Positions 54,680-64,000 of a DNA stretch of 64,000 nucleotides are shown here, one piece after another. Location: NCBI GenBank assembly GCA_037976565.1, contig CP137680.1:12635804-12699803 (forward strand), in the 5' to 3' direction. Each line of letters starts with the position of its first letter. Position 1 is the stretch's first letter. This stretch comes from Mesocentrotus franciscanus (lineage: Eukaryota; Echinodermata; Echinoidea; Camarodonta; Strongylocentrotidae). The notes under the pieces are model-generated. The model saw only the letters and a list, made by a program, of their open reading frames with translations, had not been told where the DNA came from and searched no databases. Made by a program: the position numbers and the translations under genes.

Positions 54680-57600
54680 TTTAGCATTTAAGCTTCTACC
54701 AATCTTAGAATTTAGTAGACAAGCTTTCATCCACTCCTGAGAACCATTTCTCAAGCCAAGTGAGTGGGTGCTTCTGTTTCTTCAAAGCTCAGTCCACAGC
54801 CAACGTTTCCAAGAGATCTTGTGTATTGCATGATTCCGTAACTATCACAGTACCTTTAGGGTTAAGTGATGTACATACCTCAATTGTCAATGGGGATATT
54901 TTTTGTTTATTATTCCATACGTCGATCATTAATCAGAGTTACCAATCATTGCATGCTCTCACAGCCTACTCCCACTCTAATTGGCATAAAGCGGAACACA
55001 AAGACCATTCGGCTGTGCTCCAATTGCTGCTCTTGTCATGAAGTGCATTTAGCGTGGTTGGATCTGGAAGGAGTTCCTGAAGTGACGTTTGTATTATTTT
55101 TTTTGCGAAACCAGCTCCCTGAAATCTGCCTAGGGAGTCTCCAGGACATGGTAATTGTTGCGTTAAGACAGACCACTTTATAAGCTTTAACACGATGATA
55201 TCATAATGCATTGATGGATCATGGTTGACTCTGGACTTGGTCCAACCAGAGGGCTTTAATTGCGTGATCCAACAACGTGATGCACACGACAAAAGCCAAC
55301 TACCAAAGCCGGAGGGTTCCAAACTAAGCATCGTGCTTTTAGGCCTATGTGGTTACATAAGTTTAGATATGGATAATTGGATATCCATGGGTATTTGTTG
55401 GTTAGATAAACAGAATGAACTTAGCTCTTTGTAGGAGCATTAATTTTGATAATATATGGCATCTCTAACGTGATTATGTGATTTGGAAGGGAGGAACGTA
55501 GGGAATCGCCATCCATTTTTGGCTACATATATCATGCATATCATACATATATCTGTATCTATACCACTGACCTCTGATATGTGCCTACCGTGAATTATCC
55601 GACAGGATACTCTTCAGAGAAATAGGCCTAGGCTAGGGCTAGGAGTTTGTTGAATGGTTGAGTGGTCTGTTTTCAACTTGTTTTGCCTCTTTGATGGCGC
55701 AATGAATACTTGTTTTGAAAACAGGTCTATGAAGTATCGTCACGCTCGTTATTTTCTTTGTAAACCTCAGCATTCTCACAATGATGGTTCGCTCCCTTCA
55801 TTTATGCCAGGATTGCTGTCTGCACAGTTGACTTCCGTCGATGACGTCTCTGTTCATGAACTGCAACTGTTTAAATTGCACATGGCATTTTGAGAGAAGT
55901 TCAGAGAAAATGTCAGAACACTTGAACTGCCAAGCCAAAGTGCAATTCCATGTTTTTTTTTACTTCCAAAGTCAATATTATGGGTTTCACACGCACATCT
56001 TACCGTATCAGACAAGACGTTTTTTTTTTCTTCTCCAATTTGTTCGTTCAGGACAAGAATGTGGTTATGATCGGGATTTGGGTATAATCTGGAGCAGAGC
56101 GTCTTGGAACAACCGACATGATAAACATTCAATCTCCGATTATCATATTCCTTGCGGAAACATCCTGTTAAGCCAGTCATTTCGGTTTCGACTTCAAGTT
56201 TTCAACATCTAGTATCTTTTATCATCTTTCGCAACATATAGGCTCATACGTTCATATTTTGCAGCTTGACATTATTCATTCATAAGATTTCGAATCCCTT
56301 AGGAATATTAAACAACTCCAAACTTCAAACCTCGCATAATCTGATTACTAGCAAAATGTTTTCCTTTGTTGCTAGGGGAAAAGTCTGTAGAGGGTTTACA
56401 TTTCTTATGCGTAGCCCGGCGGGGATACACACTGTACGGCCAAACAAAAAACAAGGAAAGAAAAAAAAAAACATGGGGATGTTTGTGTGGGGTTAATCAA
56501 TCCTGAAGCGAAAATGTCACGACAAAATGTAAGGTTTGGGGATTTCAGTAATCACTGTAATGCGACTCGGATTAAGGTTTTGGCAAACATACCTGAAACC
56601 TGGTTTCCTCTCATGCCAAAACAACTCTTGTTTAAAAATGAGGACTTGGATGGGGGAAACAAGAGGAGGGGTTCCACTCAATTCTACCTAATGTTTGTGT
56701 CAAGTTATTTGATGATTCCAAGTCTGTTCGTACAATCGTACTTCGTATAACTTCCATCATTTCGTACTGTCCACTTCCTACAATGTCTTTACTGTTGTTC
56801 ACCCTGCATGCCAACGTAGTTTCGATCTATTCTGAAGTACCCAACAACCTCGCTCAGTCCAATTAAGGAGCTCCTAACTTTATAGTCTAGAGATTCATCA
56901 AACACTTATCGCGTGCTATTCATATATTTCCCTATTCGTGCTTTTACTGCTTTACCTTATTTCTCGTTCGAAATTCGACAGTCTAATTATATCATGTTTG
57001 GATCAAATATGACGTTAAGAACGTATGATATTTCCTATATTTCTCATATTTGTCAATTATCACTCGTGAAATTGGCAATTTGACACTTGTTTTGGCAACG
57101 ATGCTGACGCTGATGGATATTCTTTGATGTTTCTTTGGTTGACTAAATCGACTCTGTGATGTGAGCGATTTAGTGCCAATTATAAATCAGCATTTTGATT
57201 TTTACAAGCTAATAAACCTGACAGGTGCATAAACATTATTTGAGGAGATAGTTGGGGAAGAAAACGGTAGCAAATCAATCGCTGAACACCGAGGACAATA
57301 AGATAAGATCATGAACTTTTAACATGACGTCAAACAGAACTTCTCCCAGGACACAACTTTTGAACTTGAACACGAGCAGTCCTTAGAATTTTTACTTGCA
57401 GAAGAATCAATTTAAGTTGATTGACTAAGTATTTATTGACTCCTAATTATTCACTTTATTAAAGGTGTGAAGTTAGCACTAAACTCGATTTATTGGGACG
57501 AAAACAAACAATTTATATACGTTCTTTATATTTTGCATTGATTGATTCAACTATGACCAGGAAGAACTGTATATCTTTGTCAAAGTTCATTATGGAGTTT

Positions 57601-59869
57601 TTACAAAATCTGATCAGGCCAGGGCCACAAGCAAGACCATTGGAAATGTTGAAAGTTATCTTGAATTTACATTTAGACATCGTGTTTGATGTAAATATTT
57701 ATGTTTTAAAATATGTCACACGAAATATTGAACTACGCCAAACATGTAGGATATTGCCCCAGGGCCCATCTCCCAAGGACAAGGTAGTTCTGTTTTCTGC
57801 TGGAGATCATTAGCGATGATCGACGTCAGGCTCGATCATGACATGATACCCCCCGTGTGAGCTCCTAGTGCTTCTCACCACGACTTTGACATAATTGCAG
57901 TGTTTATTGATGTTATTTATCGTGTAAGGTGAACACAGGGCTAGGTGTTGGGTCAAATTAACGCAGTGGATAGCGTCATGACATGGAGTAGTTCCACCAG
58001 GGATTTTTTTTCTGGTAACTGGTACGACGTACATGTATTTGTAATACTTGTTGCCTGCGAGCATTGGGGTATAGGGGAAGGGGGAGGATGGGGGGAGGGG
58101 CGGCATTGACGATTCAGTGTAGGTGCAGGAAAGTGGGAAACGGGTCAAGGTACGTGTCCATGTATGCCGTTTAAACAAAAATTGAAGTAAGTACATGTGA
58201 GGTTTTAAAATTCTATCATTCAAAATATTCATTTTATAAAGATCATTTTTATATTCCATAGTTTCATACATAGTCTACTTTTGAAGTAAATTGTTTCAGT
58301 AATCAGGATACATAGGCATTTTTGTGCTTAAGATGGAATTTGAAATAAAATAACATTTTGATATCAGATTTAAGTTTTGATGATAATAATTTTGTTTCTG
58401 ACAAAGTTTTTAATGAATTGCAAAATCTACCGACGTAGGCATAGAGGATGCATAGCAAAGCTCATGATCATTGCGTGTTGTTTTTAAATTGAGCTACGTA
58501 GGCAAAAGGAAATCAACTGTCTGATGAATTATATTCTGGAAATGAATGGTAAGTTCCCGGTGTAGTCCGACCCCCTTGATCTTGTGTATGACCTTAGTGG
58601 ACCATCTCTTGTGAATGTTAACCAGCTGTGTTCGTCTCCAGACGAGTTGACCCTGAATGACCCTTGATGGCCCTTGACCCTGGCTATTAAAGTATTAATT
58701 CGACTACGCTGTCCACGCTTTCTCATCCGAATCTCCATCTCTGATGTCGCTTGCATTTATTTTAAACTGTTTTTTTTTCTTCTACAAGTTGACTTAATTT
58801 GCTATTCAAGGCAAAAGTTTGTTTGCAAAATATGACAAACTTGAGACGTTTTGTGATCTTGTTATCCCCCAACTTTCCATTGCTGTGGTGGCAGCTTCTT
58901 AAAGGATCTTGTTGCAGAAAAAAAAAGTTTTTTCATGTTAGTTACACATGTATTTCATCAATCTGATTAACTCTCAAAGTAAAAGGTCATTATTTACTGT
59001 AGGTCATCTATTTGAGGCCTGTCTTTCAAGCTCAAAAGAATGGACATGGGTTGTAAAATGTAACAGGGAATATTGTAGTGCTGCTCCTTGTTGAACCATA
59101 CAATCGACGAATAAGAAGTCAAGCCCCAAAGAGAATGAATAAATGATGGAAAGAGGACCTTGGCCATCCATTCAAATTTACATGAATAAGAAGGAGCAGG
59201 GTCATACAGGAGACAAATAGGAAGCACAGTCCATGGACACTTCTTCATGTCTTAGCTTTACCTTCGATGACCTCGTATTGCCCCACCTTCATCATGTTTA
59301 TATGAGGGCTGAGGGTTCATAACCCTCTTGAATATGAAAGGCGTGGAAAGGTTATTTGCGAATCGACGAGGATGGTCATAAGTGAGTCCAAAAGATGGGA
59401 GAAATTATGAGCTTCTTGCTTTTGATACATTTTCAAGGAAATCCCATGCAGGGGACTGAAATCTGTTTTTGCAAGTTTAAGCTTATAGGCTATAGGCGTA
59501 ACTGTGTAAAGATTAATTGTGAAATGAACCACGGATATTGGGAAATGTAAGGGGCCGTTGCACATGGTCCACTGAAATTATTGCAAAATACAAAATTGGG
59601 TCTTTCCTGCACATTGCACACTTGGCTATACAGTCATGTACAGCTTTAAACGTAATAATTATTGCCTTCATCACTTACGCACCCTTGTTTCCCCTTATGA
59701 GGTCAAGAATGTGTTTTCCTAAACATTCAAAATATCAAATACTACTATGAAAATGAAATTACTATGATATTACTTATCAGGGTGGATGGTGGTGGGATGC
59801 ATAATTGCATATAGTTGAAATAATGCAACACTGGAAATGCCCCTCATCTTTCCGTATATTAACGGGGAA
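54680..59869. other. Intergenic, no gene seen
   Basis: Many short frames on both strands, none with a recognisable domain or plausible splice structure. Confidence 0.4.
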
Positions 59870-59884
59870 AATGTGTCTTAGACT

Positions 59885-60030
59885 TGCTTCTTTTGAAAGA
59901 TTCGAAGTGACGATGTTTGTACTTATTGGTAGGTTCGAAAGAGCCAAGTCCGTACTCATTCACAGGTTTAAAATGGCGATATTCGTTATATTGAAAGGTT
60001 TGAAAGAATCACATGTGTACCTCTCTGTCG
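59885..60030 (+). repeat. Degenerate minisatellite, about 33-38 bp unit
   Basis: Four units built around GGTTCGAAAGA / GGTTTAAAATG / GGTTTGAAAGA followed by a GTAC- or GTTA-containing half. The + strand frame here therefore shows an 11-13-residue periodicity (RFE..., RFK..., GLKES). It is probably non-coding. Confidence 0.5.
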
Positions 60031-63000
60031 TCATACATGGGTCGTACTATTCGCTTTTACTTGTGAACAGTTGTATCTTTTATGATCAATTTTATATTAC
60101 CCTGTAACGAACTTTTAAGACAAGCCCTCATTGGACTGTGTGACCGTAGTATTGTCAGCAAGCCATGAAGATGTCATTTCTGGTCACGAGGATGGTAGAG
60201 GAAATCTTTGAAGGGCGAACTTGATCTTCCCTTAAGAGTTGGTTGTGTTTCCGTCAATTGTACAAGACGCCCTTCAGGTCCTCATGTATGTCGACTCCCC
60301 CTCCGTGTTATACTTCACTATCTCATTCGAATGTTGAGTTCTTGTAAAGTCACGAGGAATGGGTTGGTCATGTAGTATCTATTATGAGAATCCCCAAATA
60401 GAACAAGAATTGCATTGTGCTCCCGACAGACCCCACCTTTTTCTTCTTCTTGTTTGGCACGTATAAATTGTAAACAGCTTTAACATGAGCTATAAAATTG
60501 ACGGAATCTGTAAGCAAGTTATTTTTCGCGACACCCCCCCTCCCCAAAGACTCTTTTTCTCACATGGTCTCTGTACCCAGCACCCCCTCTCCACTTCCCC
60601 CTTCTTTGTCTATATGTTTAATGTACATACACTTTTATAGTTCTCTCACTTTCTTTCACGTGCATATTATGGGAATGCTTCCTTCAAATTACATGTACAT
60701 CGAGAGTTCGAGACGTAAATGATACCTTTACACTATTTCTGATTTCTCCAATCTCCACCCAAGTTCCTCACGTTACCCTAGTCGTTTAACTATTCCTTTG
60801 ACTGTATGTTGTTCAGATATTTCTCTTTTTCACGAACTCACCCCCCGTACACTCCATCGATTTTCCAGTAGTATTTGAGCAGATGTTTAAAACGGGGAGA
60901 TCTCCCTGCTCGAAATGAGAGAAAAGTACATATACGAGAGGTGACTGATGAGTAGTACATGTACAAACCTCTAATTTATCATCACCTTCTACCAGCTATC
61001 TAATTCGATGATTCTTTCTTTTTTCCCCCCACATGGGTTTGTGATTCAGAACATATTTTATCAATCCCTAGTTCCTACCAGCAACATTCATTGTCTTTCC
61101 AATCAAGGTGTAGGTCAGGAGTGAATTATGACCGATTTATTAGGGTATTTTTGGAAGAATTCTCGTTACCCAAAATGATGCTGGCATTTCTTATCTATTT
61201 GTGTTGCCTCTCATATTCCTATTGTTTCAAAAATTGCTGTGCCTAATTACTGTTTTTTGCCTGTTTGTCAAGGGCGTTGCTAGAGAATTTTGATTGCATG
61301 GGGAGGGGGATGTCGGAACGAATTAAATGTTTCCCTGAAAACGCTCCCTGACATTAGAAAGGAAAGAATAAGAGAACATTAGAAAAGACTGCCCCTGTAT
61401 TTGAGCAATGATATTGCACATGTATTTAACATTTTTCGTGTTGCAATTGTTCATTTCAAAACGATGATTTTATTTTAGATGAAAGTGGCAAAGCCACAGT
61501 GTACGCTCCAAGTCACTATAGTGAGGATGTCCTAAAGTAAAGCATCAATATTTTCCCACTACCATGGTTCACTTTATAAATAGTAGACGTTGAAAACCAT
61601 GTGAAAGCTTTATACAGGGACTGTTAAGAAGTTCTTCAGTTCATGCTGGTATTGGATCATCGTGTGCTATACTTGAAGAGTGGAATATTGTCTTGCTGTG
61701 GGATTCCGGTGTCGATATCCGATAATTTGATAACGGAGATCTGTGAAACTCACAGCGATGGCATCCCAACTCTTCCTCTCATACTAAAACCAGGCAAGTC
61801 TTGTCCACACTGCTCTGATCATGTTCGTCTTGACAGATCTTTGTTGTGTTCATTCAAGAAGCCTCGTGAAATGTTTGCCTAGTCACGCAGGCAAATTGAC
61901 CGCAAATCGACGATAAATTTGACATTTGGATATAATGTAAATTATTTGTTTGGTCAGTTGTCGGTTTGGTTATGATCTATTTGGGGTGACTGGAGGTTAA
62001 CATTGGAATAGGGAAATGTAAATGCCCTGGTATGAATTTGCGCATGACGTTTGTGTATTTTTTTTTGAGTGACCGATGAAAAACTTTGACAGTGAGGACG
62101 TTCCGCATTGGAATGACTGACTCCTGTGACAGATACAGGGACACAGAATACCGGACAGTCACAAGTCATTTCTGTTTGATTCGAGTTCACATTGATGGGC
62201 ATTCCAGGAGCGGACAATGATGATGATGATGATTAGGAGATGCATCAGTTCAAACGCCTGTCCATCCTATGCGGGACCTAGATGCCTCACCCTTTGATCT
62301 CTGTTCGTGCTCACGCCTTAATCAAACGACTTAAAAGAAGAAACTGTGATATAAAATGTATGTTGAAGCAAGAGTTCCTGCCTTCAGAAGACGACCTATG
62401 TAGGCTCTTCGACATATTCCCATCACTCTTTCCTTCAGAATGTCTTTATTGTGAAACAAAGGTTTATTAGGGCTATAGTATTTAACGTACAACGATCACG
62501 GTAGCAATTTTTTTCTAAAATATAAACTTAACGCAATTTCTATAGCCTTGTGCGTCACCTTTTGAAATATGCGAACATGACAATGACGAATTACGTAATC
62601 CGAACATGATTTCGGGGGACATACAATATTTTATTTATTTACATGTATTTACAGTTTTGTTTGAGCAGCAATTAACAAACTGCTATCCCTGAAGGCCCAG
62701 CACAATAAAAACATTAGGATACTGAAATTACACTTGAGTTGATTTTTCGAAAAATAGTCGCGATCGTGTTAGGTCATTCGTTTTTCCTCAGCCCCACACT
62801 GTAACAAATTATATGACTGGTACGTATTTAGTGCCAACCGTTTTTGAGAGCAGCACGCCTGTTCTATTACGTGTTTTTATTATCAAATTAAACACTTCCT
62901 AACCACGACAATTATATAATCCGGCTGTTTTAAGAGTAGTTTTTATTTCAAGACGTAAAAAGAAAAAATGAAATGCCAAAAGTCAGAAGATGAGTGAAAG

Positions 63001-64000
63001 ATAGTCACGAAATGGCTGCTTGCGACAATAAATTGAAGAAAAAAATTAAATACCGGTGCCCGCAGGGAGAAGTCTCTTTCTCAGCAGCATCATGAGCATT
63101 GTGTTCATGCAAAAAGAGGCTAAACAGAGGCTGAGTGTTCCGATCCTCCTACCATAACAACTCTCAAGTTTCATCAGAATTCACCTGGGACATATTCCTG
63201 ATATTATGACATTCATTGGAAGATGACAGGTTATTGGGTATCTCTTGGTCCTACTACAGAAGGAACGCCTCGTTTCATGAGAACCACGTGACCGGGGTCG
63301 CCTGGAGACCGTGACCTTGACGTGTGTTGGGATGCAGACGACAGTTACAATTTTTAGGAGTGTGATCGCATTCTTTGTTTCCCGCCTTTACAACTTTGAC
63401 TGACCTGGGAGTGCAACTGATAGCCTGTGAGAGAGATCCACGTTACTATAGCCGTTACCATGGTTACGCTGGTTCCAGGTTGAAATGGAGTAAAAATGAG
63501 CATGAAAGACTTCTTCTACTTCATCTACCCCTGCAGTCATTTCAAATAAAAGTACATGTACTGTATAGTGTATGTATAGTTGCAATAAGAAAATAATGAT
63601 ATCCTTGGATATTGTTTCAATGCCTATGTTCTATGTCTTCTGCAATATTTTAAAGATAGTTAATAGACTTCTTGGAAGAATCTAGTAATGATTATATTCA
63701 GTTGTTGTTTGGCATAGTTTGCTATTCTTGGCAAATCTTTATAAAGTTGATTTCAACTGAATGACTTTAAAAAATATATACTCAACTGAATGAATTTGTC
63801 GAGGTTGTCTGCACTATGAGGATTGTCGTTCTCGCTGCTACTGTATTATTTCGGATGACCTTTTGATTCAAATACATTGTATTTATACCTCATTCATCGT
63901 GTTTGTAAGAAGAAACGTTCTTGGAACCTGTTTTATCGGGGAGGGGCGGGTAGTCGGTAGTAAATCCTTCATCATAATCATATTTGCTCCTCATTCTGAA
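60031..64000. other. Intergenic, no gene seen
   Basis: Short frames only (for example at 61643, 62282 and 63375), none with a recognisable domain, signal peptide or consistent splice context. Confidence 0.4.

Noticed and set aside
61643..62470. Two short + strand frames (79 and 62 codons)
   Set aside because: Composition is not clearly coding, no domain recognised, no splice partners.
1..64000. CRISPR arrays, bacterial operons, riboswitches
   Set aside because: Spliced genes, SINE and LTR elements show this is animal nuclear DNA; none of these features was seen.

Overview
The window looks like gene-poor nuclear DNA of a marine invertebrate deuterostome. An echinoderm is most likely, with sea urchin favoured. 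The grounds are AT-rich non-coding sequence, dense miniature DNA transposons, a tRNA-derived SINE with an ATT-repeat tail, and two spliced VEGF/PDGF-family genes. The species cannot be fixed from the sequence alone.

Two VEGF-like growth factor genes lie head to tail on the + strand. Gene 1 shows only its last three coding exons (816-1042, 1472-1749, 2008-2098); its 5' exons lie before the window. Gene 2 appears complete, with seven coding exons (14915-15040, 26515-26707, 27948-28168, 30432-30584, 31756-31919, 33216-33493, 33788-34224). All its splice phases agree and they join into 1572 coding bases, or 523 residues plus a stop. The two proteins share the eight-cysteine knot, an N-glycosylation site just before a shared phase-0 intron, a CxCxC-type cysteine-rich tail domain and a furin-like R-G-[KR]-R site. 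Gene 2 also has a long acidic Ser/Thr-rich C-terminal tail with an RGD tripeptide. The homologous domain is split by one more intron in gene 2 than in gene 1.

The introns and intergenic DNA are crowded with non-autonomous elements. Two look hAT-like with 8-bp target duplications: 11574-12045, and 22491-23639, which carries a degenerate internal tandem array. Two families are flanked by TTAA: 8682-9211, and the pair 17677-18244 and 29202-29776. Others are a TA-flanked pogo-like MITE (19641-19830), a 915-bp TA-flanked element (4921-5835), further palindromic MITEs, a foldback element (10810-11390) and three SINE copies, one of them split by a nested MITE.

A full-length Ty3/gypsy LTR retrotransposon lies at 37321-43072. 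Its 680-bp LTRs look identical and are flanked by the 4-bp duplication GCAT. Its gag-pol reading frame is broken at eight places, all shifted in the same direction and all at short homopolymer runs.

From 43.1 kb to the end I find no convincing gene: only a palindromic MITE, a tandem duplication, a short minisatellite and purine-rich tracts. A possible C-type-lectin-like exon fragment lies on the - strand near 35.5 kb.
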